Of a stretch of 64,000 bases of DNA, positions 16,141 to 22,415 are shown one piece after another. The stretch covers positions 1-64,000 of the forward strand of contig JANNJM010000054.1 of assembly GCA_031395645.1 (NCBI GenBank). The letters run 5' to 3'. Position numbers and translations under genes: made by a program. Every line of letters begins with the position of its first letter. The first letter of the stretch is position 1. The stretch comes from SHZI01 sp031395645 (GTDB taxonomy: Bacteria; Pseudomonadota; Gammaproteobacteria; Steroidobacterales; GCA-2729495). The notes beneath the pieces were generated by a model. It was given only the letters and a program-made list of their open reading frames with translations, did no database searches and was not told the DNA's origin.

Positions 16141-16955
16141 TCGAGTACTTTCCCGGCCGATTGGCCCTTCGTTGTGAAACCTGTAACCACGCCGGCCGTG
16201 ACCCAGCGCACCAGAAGAGCACCGAGTTCATCCTGCGCCGTCTCCGGTAATGCCGCGGCGGAATCTACCAGGCTGGCACCACCCTGCACGGCCTCGAGCC
16301 AGAGCAGGTCGAGCTGGCCGAGTTTCTGCAGCTGGATACCGGCGGCCAGCCGCCGGACCAGCAGATTTTCCGGAGACGCCACGGCCCGCGGCACCGGCTT
16401 GCCGGCTTGCCGGGCTTCCCACGGGCCAAACACGCCGTATTCGAACCGCATCAGGCGCACGGACGGGTGCAGGAGAAAACGGAGTTCGGCCTGGTGTTCG
16501 GCAGGCACCGCCGCCAGTGCGGCGAGATCCAGCGCGCTGTCGCTGTCCGCCGCCCACAGCGACTCCTGCACGGCCCACTCCAGCCGCGCCACATCGATCA
16601 GGTCGTCATCAGGGGTGCCACGCACGTGGTCGGCGAGAAAACCAGGTAATCGTCTGCCTGTGTGAAACAGGTTACCGGCAGGCGACGGGCACGCCCGCTG
16701 GTACGCCCAGGCCAGACTGCGGAATTCCTTAGGCCCGACGCAGGCCAGGAGCAACGGAAACGCGGCCTCCAGTGCCAGAGCAAAAGTCTCTTGGGCGTTA
16801 GTGCGATAGATCGCGAGGCGCCGTTCGGCGCCGAGGCCGTTCGCGACGATCTGCGCTGCGACCTCCGGGGAATCCCGGTAGAGCACTTCGCGCACGAACT
16901 GCCGCTGCAGTTCCTTCAGGGACGAATCACGAACGGCTTCAGGCGACGCGGGCAT
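16137..16955 (-). CDS. bufC: BufC (DUF2063) bufferin maturation partner
   Basis: I start this at the ATG at 16955, giving 272 residues ('MPASPEAVRDSSLKELQRQF'). That start overlaps the bufB end by 17 bases; a longer in-frame reading is improbable. The DUF2063 N-domain has 'RLAIYRTNAQETFALALEAA' and 'FPLLLACVGPKEFRSLA' segments. The C-half carries 'LEWAVQESLWAADS' and a repeat-like tail. In bufferin systems this protein works with the MNIO enzyme BufB, probably by presenting the precursor peptide. The short overlaps on both sides indicate coupled translation. Confidence 0.85.
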   Translation of the reverse strand: MPASPEAVRDSSLKELQRQFVREVLYRDSPEVAAQIVANGLGAERRLAIYRTNAQETFALALEAAFPLLLACVGPKEFRSLAWAYQRACPSPAGNLFHTGRRLPGFLADHVRGTPDDDLIDVARLEWAVQESLWAADSDSALDLAALAAVPAEHQAELRFLLHPSVRLMRFEYGVFGPWEARQAGKPVPRAVASPENLLVRRLAAGIQLQKLGQLDLLWLEAVQGGASLVDSAAALPETAQDELGALLVRWVTAGVVTGFTTKGQSAGKVLE

Positions 16956-17829
16956 GCACGCCACCTTCGGCGTCGCGCCAGGCGCTGCGCGCCTGCAGGT
17001 CTGCTGTAGCGGCCTCGGCCACGAGGCGCTCCAGGCTCGGCAGGTCCGCATCCCATTCAATCAGTGTCGGCTTCGGGCCCAGCAGCCGCAGCGCTTCGCG
17101 ATAGAGCGCCCACACGGCGTCCGTCACGGGCGCGCTGTGCGTGTCGATCAGGATGCCGTCGACGGCCGTATGGCCCGCGAGATGCACCTCACCCACCAGC
17201 TCCGCGGGTATGCCACGGAGGTAGTTCTGCGCGGGGAAAGCGTGATTCTCGGCACTGACGTAAATGTTGTTCACGTCGAGCAGGATGCCGCAGCCTGCCC
17301 GCCGGGCGAGCTGGCCGACAAAATCCCACTCGGTCATCTCCGCACCCTCGAACTCCAGGTAACTGGAGACGTTCTCGACGAGAATGGGCCGGCCCAGGTA
17401 CTCCTGAACCGCTCCGACCCGCGCGGCGACATGGCGCAGCGCCGCCTCGGTATAGGGCAGCGGCAGCAAATCGTTTAAGAAGATACCGTCCGCCGAGCTC
17501 CAGCAGACGTGTTCAGACACCAGCGCCGGGTCAACCCGCTGGACGAGCCGGCGCAGGCGCCGCAAATGCTCAGGATCCAGTGGGTCGGTACCGCCGAGCG
17601 AGAGGCCCACGCCGTGCAGGCTGACGCCGTAGTCGCGGCGCACGGCATCCAGCACCTGCAACTGACGGCCGCCGTCGGCAAAGAAGTTTTCGCTGTGGAC
17701 CTCGACCCACGAAACCGCGGGCCGACGGGTCAGGAATTCATCGTGATGGGGACTCCGGAGGCCGATTCCGGCTTGCGCCGGAACCGGCCGGGAGGCCGTA
17801 ACAGGCACCGTTGCCGATGCCTGGCTCAC
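16939..17829 (-). CDS. bufB: BufB MNIO (DUF692) oxidative enzyme
   Basis: The 296-residue protein is a multinuclear non-heme iron-dependent oxidase with a TIM-barrel fold. Metal-ligand segments visible in order are 'SPHHDEFL', 'VEVHSENFF', 'SLHGVGLSLGG', 'SEHVCWS', 'LVENVSSYL', 'LLDVNNIYVSAENH', 'EVHLAGH', 'DTHSAPV' and 'IEWDADLP'. It should convert precursor cysteines into heterocycles in the cytoplasm before export. The start is GTG, placed directly after the bufA1 TGA with no spacer, so translation is coupled to the precursor. Confidence 0.93.
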   Translation of the reverse strand: MSQASATVPVTASRPVPAQAGIGLRSPHHDEFLTRRPAVSWVEVHSENFFADGGRQLQVLDAVRRDYGVSLHGVGLSLGGTDPLDPEHLRRLRRLVQRVDPALVSEHVCWSSADGIFLNDLLPLPYTEAALRHVAARVGAVQEYLGRPILVENVSSYLEFEGAEMTEWDFVGQLARRAGCGILLDVNNIYVSAENHAFPAQNYLRGIPAELVGEVHLAGHTAVDGILIDTHSAPVTDAVWALYREALRLLGPKPTLIEWDADLPSLERLVAEAATADLQARSAWRDAEGGVHARVA

Positions 17830-18102
17830 TCAGGACGCCTTTTTCTCGCCGGACATGGAACCGCCCATCTTGGCGCACTCGCCCTTGGCGACGTACTTCC
17901 ACTCGGTCGGGTCCTTGTCGGTCTTGGACTGGCCCTGGCAGGAATGGCCATTGGCAGCGCAGCTGTTCTCACCGGCGGCGGCGATACCGAAGCACTTTTC
18001 CTTGGCCGCCTCACCCTCGTGGGCACCGCCCTGGGCAGTAATGGCGCCGAAAGCCAGCAGCGTGCCAACGGCAGTGGACAACAGCATTGACGTGGTCTTC
18101 AT
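17830..18102 (-). CDS. bufA1: BufA1-family (DUF2282) bufferin precursor of buf operon
   Basis: The ATG at 18102 follows an AAGGAG site and gives 90 residues. A signal peptide (to about ITAQG) is followed by a short core with cysteines at 37, 48, 55 and 76 (C-x10-C-x6-C-x20-C). Family segments 'KCFGIAAAGENSCA', 'GHSCQGQSKTDKD' and 'EWKYVAKGEC' are present. After modification by BufB/BufC it should be exported and chelate copper. It leads the operon, is preceded by a sigma-54 promoter, and lies between a putative metal receptor and the orphan bufA1. Confidence 0.93.
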   Translation of the reverse strand: MKTTSMLLSTAVGTLLAFGAITAQGGAHEGEAAKEKCFGIAAAGENSCAANGHSCQGQSKTDKDPTEWKYVAKGECAKMGGSMSGEKKAS

Positions 18103-18229
18103 GGGTCGTGGTCTCCTTGGGTGGTGGATTGATTGTGGTAACGGCAATTCGCTCGTTGGAGCGCGGTTGCCTTCGGAACCTTACACGTTCCGCCCTGAAT
18201 ATTGGCGCAACGATGCTCCTGGATGCTAG

Positions 18230-18245
18230 TGCAACGAACATGCCA
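18230..18245 (-). promoter_or_regulatory. Sigma-54 (-24/-12) promoter of bufA1-bufB-bufC-doxX
   Basis: On the minus strand the element is TGGCATGTTCGTTGCA, matching TGGCAY-N5-TTGCA with correct GG/GC spacing. The predicted start is near 18219, giving a leader of about 117 bases that contains a GGAAC/GTTCC stem around 18180-18200. Confidence 0.75.
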
Positions 18246-18296
18246 GGTCAGCGGGGCGCGCGAATCAAGGGCCTCGGCTCACCCCTGCCGCGAGCG

Positions 18297-18314
18297 GCCA
18301 CCGGATGTGGTGGC
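18297..18314. promoter_or_regulatory. Candidate activator site GCCACC-N6-GGTGGC
   Basis: A perfect 6-bp inverted repeat with a 6-base spacer, centred about 87 bases upstream of the predicted buf operon start. A near-identical repeat lies at 22398-22415 upstream of another sigma-54 promoter. It also sits 5 bases after the TonB-receptor stop, so a 3'-end hairpin is an alternative, although no T-tract follows. Confidence 0.4.
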
Positions 18315-18319
18315 TGCCC

Positions 18320-20338
18320 TCAGAAACGCACCCTGAGGCCCGCCTCGGCGGACCGCGCGGGCAATGGCACAAAGGCGGCAAGGACCGACGCGCTGCGACG
18401 AGCATCCTCGTCGGCCAGATTGGTGCCACGCAAAAACAGTTGCCAGTTCAGCGGGCCGCTGGGGGCCTGCCAGGTCACGTTGGCGTTCAGAAGCGTGAAG
18501 GCATCCGTGCGGAAGGAGCTCACGCGATCCTGCGCGGCATGGTAAGTGGCGTCGAAACCGAGGCTCCAGGGCCCGCGGCTGGTCGCGAGTTCCAGGCCAG
18601 CCCGCAACGGTGGAATCCGCGGCAGGTCATCGCCATTGTCGAGTTCGGCTGCCACGTAGTCGGCGAACAGCCGGCCCGTGCTACGCCAGGCATGATTCTC
18701 GAATACAGGAAACTTCACCTCGGCTTCGGCTCCCCAGAAGTTGGCGTCGTCCTGCGCGTAGGACGCGACGGGCAGGCCGTCTTCAAGGTCAGCAGTGACC
18801 TGCTGGTAGATGTAGTCAGCAATGTCGTTATAGAAAACGGCAATCGACCACTGTACGGCACCCAGCCGTCGGGCCAGCCCCACGTCGAGATTCATCGAGA
18901 CCTCGTCGGTTGCAACACCAAAAGGCTCAGCAAGCAGGCCGATTTCAAACTGCCGCGTGGCGAGGTGTGCGCCGTTGGCGTAGAGCTCTTCGGCGGCGGG
19001 ATGGCGCTCTGTACGGGAGAGATTGCTGGTAACGCGATAGTCGGTGGCCAGATTCCAGGCGATGCCGACCGCTGCCGACACGGCCGTCTTGTCGTAGTCG
19101 GGCAATGCGCCACTGACGTCGTGTTTCAGGGGTTCTACCCGCGCACCTGCCTGCAAATAGCCCCAGCGCGTGTCTCTCTGCTCGGTGAGGAACAGGCCCT
19201 GGGACCGGGTGCTGGTCTCGGGAATGAACGCCTCGGCGCCCAGGGCCGAGAAGTCCCGGTCGTCGATCTGCAAGCCGAGCACACCGCGCCAGCCGGCGAC
19301 GGAGGCGTGCACGGCCTCGGCACGCCACTGATTAGCATCATTGTTGAATTCCGTGGCCGGTTCGCCCGTCGGTTCAATCTCGGTGTGCGTGTAGTCGTTG
19401 GTGCCGAAGGCCAGCTTCAGGGATTCAAAAAAGCCGCCAGGCCGGTACTCGGCGCGCACGTCGATGCGGGTCTGTTCCATGTCGAGGAACGGGCCGGGAA
19501 AGGGCAGTGCTTCGCCGGGCACACCCGCTTCCTCCTCGGATCCCGGCAGTCCGTAGGTATTGTCGAGGGTCGAGACCCCGATGCCGAGATAGCCGCGCTC
19601 CGCAATCCAGGACAGCCCGGCCGCTGTACCGCTACTGTTGCTGTAGCTGTTACGGAGGGTGCCGCGCTCCTCGTCAGGCGACCGTTCGGCGGCATCCGCC
19701 GTGGCGAATTCGGGGATGTCCAGATCGTCGGTTTCCCGGTCAAAGCCGTCGAGGTGCCAGGCGAAGGAGCCCAGCGCGCCATCGAGGCGACCGACGACCG
19801 CACCCAGGTCAGCGGCAGTGTTTCCCCGGACTTCGAGGCGGCCAACCACCGGCCCTTCCGGCAGAACGGAGGGCACACGACTGTCCAGCACATTGACAAC
19901 GCCTCCTGCCGCCGCACTCCCGAACTGCAGTGTTGCTGGACCACGGATAATCTCGATGCCGTCAGCGAGCAGCGGCTCCACAGTAACGGCGTGATCCGGA
20001 CTGATGTCCGACACGTCGAGCGTTGCCACCGCGTCCGTCAACACCGTGACGCGCGATCCGCTGAGACCACGGATGACCGGGCGACTGGACGCAGGGCCAA
20101 AGTAGGAACTGCTGACGCCGAGCTCCCGATCCAGGGTTTCCCCGAGCGTCGGTGCCACGCGCAACAACAGGTTGGCGCCGTCCAGGACCATGGCGGGCTG
20201 CACGACATCGTCCAGGGGGGTCACGGTCACGACGATCTCGTCGCGCAACCGTGGGGAGGTCTCGGCGGCTAACGTCGCGGCTGCGGAACCCGCAGCGATT
20301 GACAGCACAATGGCGGTGGCAAGAATACGCATGGACAT
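18320..20338 (-). CDS. ZnuD-like TonB-dependent receptor
   Basis: The 672-residue protein has a signal peptide (to about TLAAE), a plug domain and a 22-strand barrel ending in aromatic F672. The plug has 'LGETLDRELGVSSSYFGPAS', 'RPVIRGLSGSRVTVLTD', 'VEPLLADGIEIIRGPATLQF' and 'GSAAAGGVVNV'. The plug sequence closely follows the ZnuD family of zinc and other metal-complex receptors. No long His-rich loop is seen. It would import a metal complex across the outer membrane using TonB energy. Its place between the bufferin operon and a DUF2946 gene suggests a transition-metal substrate (inference). Confidence 0.85.
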   Translation of the reverse strand: MSMRILATAIVLSIAAGSAAATLAAETSPRLRDEIVVTVTPLDDVVQPAMVLDGANLLLRVAPTLGETLDRELGVSSSYFGPASSRPVIRGLSGSRVTVLTDAVATLDVSDISPDHAVTVEPLLADGIEIIRGPATLQFGSAAAGGVVNVLDSRVPSVLPEGPVVGRLEVRGNTAADLGAVVGRLDGALGSFAWHLDGFDRETDDLDIPEFATADAAERSPDEERGTLRNSYSNSSGTAAGLSWIAERGYLGIGVSTLDNTYGLPGSEEEAGVPGEALPFPGPFLDMEQTRIDVRAEYRPGGFFESLKLAFGTNDYTHTEIEPTGEPATEFNNDANQWRAEAVHASVAGWRGVLGLQIDDRDFSALGAEAFIPETSTRSQGLFLTEQRDTRWGYLQAGARVEPLKHDVSGALPDYDKTAVSAAVGIAWNLATDYRVTSNLSRTERHPAAEELYANGAHLATRQFEIGLLAEPFGVATDEVSMNLDVGLARRLGAVQWSIAVFYNDIADYIYQQVTADLEDGLPVASYAQDDANFWGAEAEVKFPVFENHAWRSTGRLFADYVAAELDNGDDLPRIPPLRAGLELATSRGPWSLGFDATYHAAQDRVSSFRTDAFTLLNANVTWQAPSGPLNWQLFLRGTNLADEDARRSASVLAAFVPLPARSAEAGLRVRF

Positions 20339-20404
20339 GCTCCTCGGAATAAGGCCAACGACGGGTCCCGCAACGGGTCCCGTGAAAATCAGACTGGCGT
20401 TGGT

Positions 20405-20707
20405 TCAGAGGAAGGCAGGTGGGGCGCGGGCCTGCCAGGAAGCAGCAGGACGGCGAACGGCGTCGACAACCGCGGCGATCAGCACGGGAATTGATGCCAG
20501 CAGGGGTGGCAGACTCGAGGCCTGCGCGACGACTGCCGAACCGACCGAGTGGCCCGCGAGACAGAGCTGGCAAAGGGTATCGTCGGCGTGCGTCGCCGCC
20601 GTATCGTGGGTCAGTACAGCGACCTGGGCCAGCAGCAGGGCCAGCCAAAGAACCAGCACTGCCGGTGGCGACCAGAACGCGGGGCTTCTTGAGGGCGAGC
20701 GTTCCAT
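20405..20707 (-). CDS. DUF2946-like small membrane protein
   Basis: I start this at the ATG at 20707, giving 100 residues; the longer reading adds unlikely sequence. It has a hydrophobic N-terminal segment ('LVLWLALLLAQVAVL'), then 'HADDTLCQLCLAGHS' with a C-x2-C pair near a histidine, then a second hydrophobic stretch. This layout fits DUF2946 proteins, which often neighbour copper-related TonB receptors. It lies 66 bases upstream of the receptor on the same strand and is probably co-transcribed with it. The function is unknown. Confidence 0.65.
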   Translation of the reverse strand: MERSPSRSPAFWSPPAVLVLWLALLLAQVAVLTHDTAATHADDTLCQLCLAGHSVGSAVVAQASSLPPLLASIPVLIAAVVDAVRRPAASWQARAPPAFL

Positions 20708-20785
20708 CACGATCAGACTAGCACGCCCGTCAAGACTGGCGCTGGCTGCTGCATCTACACGTGCCTGCTGCGACGAACTCCAGCC

Positions 20786-21532
20786 ATGCCTCAGCACTCT
20801 CATTGCCCCCCGCTCCTGGTCAGCGCGCTGCTGGCCCTGAGCCTGACACTGCCGGCCTGCGCCCGGGACCATTCCCCGCCTGCTGCCGCGCCGGGCCAGG
20901 TCTACACCCAGACCGAGGCGAGCCCCGACGGTATCGGCAAAGTCTACGAGGGTCGCGAGATTTCGTTCGTGATGGGGCATCTCGGTGCCGGCTGGCTGGA
21001 GCGGCCCACCCGGGAAGCCGAGGAACGCACCGATCTGCTGCTGGACAACCTGCCGCTGGCTGACGATGACGTGGTGGCCGACATCGGCGCTGGCACGGGC
21101 TACTTCAGCCTGCCGATCGCGGCCCGCGTGCCGAAGGGTCGGGTGCTCGCCGTGGACATCCAGCAGGAGATGCTGGACATGATCGCGAATCGCACAAAGT
21201 CGGCGGGCATCCGCAACGTCGAGCCACTGCTCGCGACTGAAACGGACCCGCGGCTACCACCGGGGGGCGTCGACCTGGTGTTGCTTGTGGATGCCTATCA
21301 CGAGTTCTCGCACCCCCGGGAAGTGATGACGGGCATCGTCAAGGGACTCAGGTCGGGTGGCCGGCTGGTGCTGATCGAGTACCGGGGTGAGGACCCGTCG
21401 GTGCCGATCCTCACTCTGCACAAGATGACCCAGGCTCAGGCCCGCAAGGAAATGACCGCGGTGGGACTTGCGTGGGTGGAGACGAAGGACGTGCTGCCTC
21501 AGCAGCACTTCATGGTGTTCCGGAAGCCCTGA
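20786..21532 (+). CDS. Lipoprotein-like class I SAM-dependent methyltransferase
   Basis: The 248-residue protein starts with a signal peptide ending in a lipobox (LPAC, Cys about 26). A Rossmann methyltransferase follows with motif I 'VVADIGAGTGYFSLPIA' and 'VLAVDIQQEMLDMI'. The C-terminal part 'LRSGGRLVLIEYRGEDPSVP' and 'LAWVETKDVLPQQHFMVF' is typical of UbiE/COQ5-like enzymes. An exported SAM-dependent enzyme is unusual because SAM is cytosolic, but such predicted lipoprotein methyltransferases recur in proteobacteria. It runs divergently from the DUF2946 gene. A REP palindrome begins within its stop codon. Confidence 0.8.
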   Translation: MPQHSHCPPLLVSALLALSLTLPACARDHSPPAAAPGQVYTQTEASPDGIGKVYEGREISFVMGHLGAGWLERPTREAEERTDLLLDNLPLADDDVVADIGAGTGYFSLPIAARVPKGRVLAVDIQQEMLDMIANRTKSAGIRNVEPLLATETDPRLPPGGVDLVLLVDAYHEFSHPREVMTGIVKGLRSGGRLVLIEYRGEDPSVPILTLHKMTQAQARKEMTAVGLAWVETKDVLPQQHFMVFRKP

Positions 21533-21585
21533 AAATGGGGACATGCCTAATTTCCGCTGCGGAAATTAGGCATGTCCCCATTTTC
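21531..21585. repeat. REP-like palindrome, family 1 copy 1
   Basis: A perfect 27-bp inverted repeat around a single central base (21558). The core is GGGGACATGCC then TAATTTCCGC. It starts on the last two bases of the methyltransferase stop and ends one base before the stop of the convergent 86-residue gene. Related copies are at 31149-31202 and 38797-38849. Confidence 0.9.
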
Positions 21586-21586
21586 G

Positions 21587-21847
21587 CTACACCACCTCGA
21601 CGTAGACCACCGGGATGTTCTTCCGCTCGGCGTAGGCTTCGGCGAACTGTGTGGCGATTTTCTCGTCCATGGGTTCGGCGCTGACCAGGGTCCTGAAAGT
21701 CCAGGTCCGCGTGCGGATCTCGCCGCCGAACACCCGCTCAATCGTCGCAAAGGTGGCCGGTGAGCCCGCGCGCCGCTGGCAGTAGACGCGCAAAAAGTCC
21801 CCGCCGGCGCAGGTCCCGTCCTGATCCCGTATCACCTGGACTGTCAT
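21587..21847 (-). CDS. Small conserved-looking protein under sigma-54 promoter
   Basis: The 86-residue protein has no signal peptide or membrane segment. It starts 'MTVQVIRDQDGTCAGGDFLR' and ends with a beta-like 'KNIPVVYVEVV'. I do not recognise a family. It is supported as a gene by an exact sigma-54 promoter 60 bases upstream and by its position in the same orientation as the STAS gene and the sigma-54 activator. It may take part in whatever response that activator controls. Two cysteines (13 and 23) could be metal ligands or be unimportant. Confidence 0.6.
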   Translation of the reverse strand: MTVQVIRDQDGTCAGGDFLRVYCQRRAGSPATFATIERVFGGEIRTRTWTFRTLVSAEPMDEKIATQFAEAYAERKNIPVVYVEVV

Positions 21848-21906
21848 CGCTCGCTCCTCACCACATCAGCAAACCACCACACCACGGTGGCGGCTGAAGT
21901 AGCAGT

Positions 21907-21922
21907 AGCAAGGCCCGTGCCA
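21907..21922 (-). promoter_or_regulatory. Sigma-54 promoter of the 86-residue gene
   Basis: On the minus strand the element is TGGCACGGGCCTTGCT, matching TGGCAC-N5-TTGCW exactly. The predicted start is near 21896, about 49 bases before the ATG. A palindrome GTCAG-TTA-CTGAC at 21988-22000, about 100 bases upstream of the start, could be an activator site. Confidence 0.75.
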
Positions 21923-21992
21923 GGCCTACCCGATCACACTTGAGGCCCGCAACAGCGCACTTATGTGAAGCCCGGGAGCCAAAAATTGTCAG

Positions 21993-22256
21993 TTACTGAC
22001 GGCCATCACCGGCCACACGGAGCACCTCGAGGACGTACTGTGAACAGTCCGCCACTTCGACGCCACGGCACTGCAGAGCGCGCAGCAACTCCGCGCCCGC
22101 CCGATCCACGTAGGTCACCTGGGCGAGATCCAGCCGCAGCCGGTTGCCGCCCACCACCACCATCGCGTCCAGTTCGTCCACCCAGGGCACCCGCAATTTG
22201 CCCTCAAGCTGCAGAGTGACCACCCCGTCCCGTTCCGTCCGGCTGATCCTTAGCAT
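21993..22256 (-). CDS. STAS-like domain protein
   Basis: From the ATG at 22256, after a GGGG stretch, the protein is 87 residues. It has an STAS-type pattern: 'MLRISRTERDGVVTLQLEGK', then 'RLRLDLAQVTYVDRAGAELL' with the conserved aspartate, then a final helix. Such stand-alone domains act as anti-sigma-factor antagonists or regulatory scaffolds; no phosphorylatable Ser is obvious at the usual site (D-R-A instead of D-S-S). An exact sigma-54 promoter precedes it, and the sigma-54 activator gene lies just upstream on the same strand. Confidence 0.65.
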   Translation of the reverse strand: MLRISRTERDGVVTLQLEGKLRVPWVDELDAMVVVGGNRLRLDLAQVTYVDRAGAELLRALQCRGVEVADCSQYVLEVLRVAGDGRQ

Positions 22257-22308
22257 TCCCCTGCCCCGCGTGAAGCGCAGTGACTGACAGCACTGCACTC
22301 TCAAGCAA

Positions 22309-22324
22309 AGCAAAGGCCGTGCCA
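22309..22324 (-). promoter_or_regulatory. Sigma-54 promoter of the STAS gene
   Basis: On the minus strand the element is TGGCACGGCCTTTGCT, an exact TGGCAC-N5-TTGCW match. The predicted start is near 22298, about 42 bases before the ATG at 22256. Confidence 0.8.
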
Positions 22325-22397
22325 GCCGCGCGGCGTGGCGCGACCGGGGCCAGGACAGTGGATTGCAGAAGCGGGGGCTCGTGCCTACCGGCAGCGG

Positions 22398-22415
22398 CCC
22401 ACCAGCGGCGGTGGC
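22398..22415. promoter_or_regulatory. Candidate activator site CCCACC-N6-GGTGGC
   Basis: An inverted repeat with 5-bp arms (CCACC/GGTGG) and a 6-base spacer, centred about 108 bases upstream of the predicted STAS start. It matches the repeat at 18297-18314 in arms and spacing. The two differ by about 21 bases in distance to the promoter, which is two helical turns. It touches the stop codon of the activator gene. Confidence 0.4.

Noticed and set aside
18305..20272. 655-codon plus-strand frame opposite the TonB receptor
   Set aside because: No domain, and low-complexity Gly/Val/Arg composition. The minus strand encodes a complete TonB receptor with signal peptide and terminal phenylalanine.
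20785..20786. Sigma-54 promoter before the methyltransferase
   Set aside because: A TGGCGC...TGCTGCA stretch near 20735 has the wrong spacing between GG and GC and lacks TTGC.
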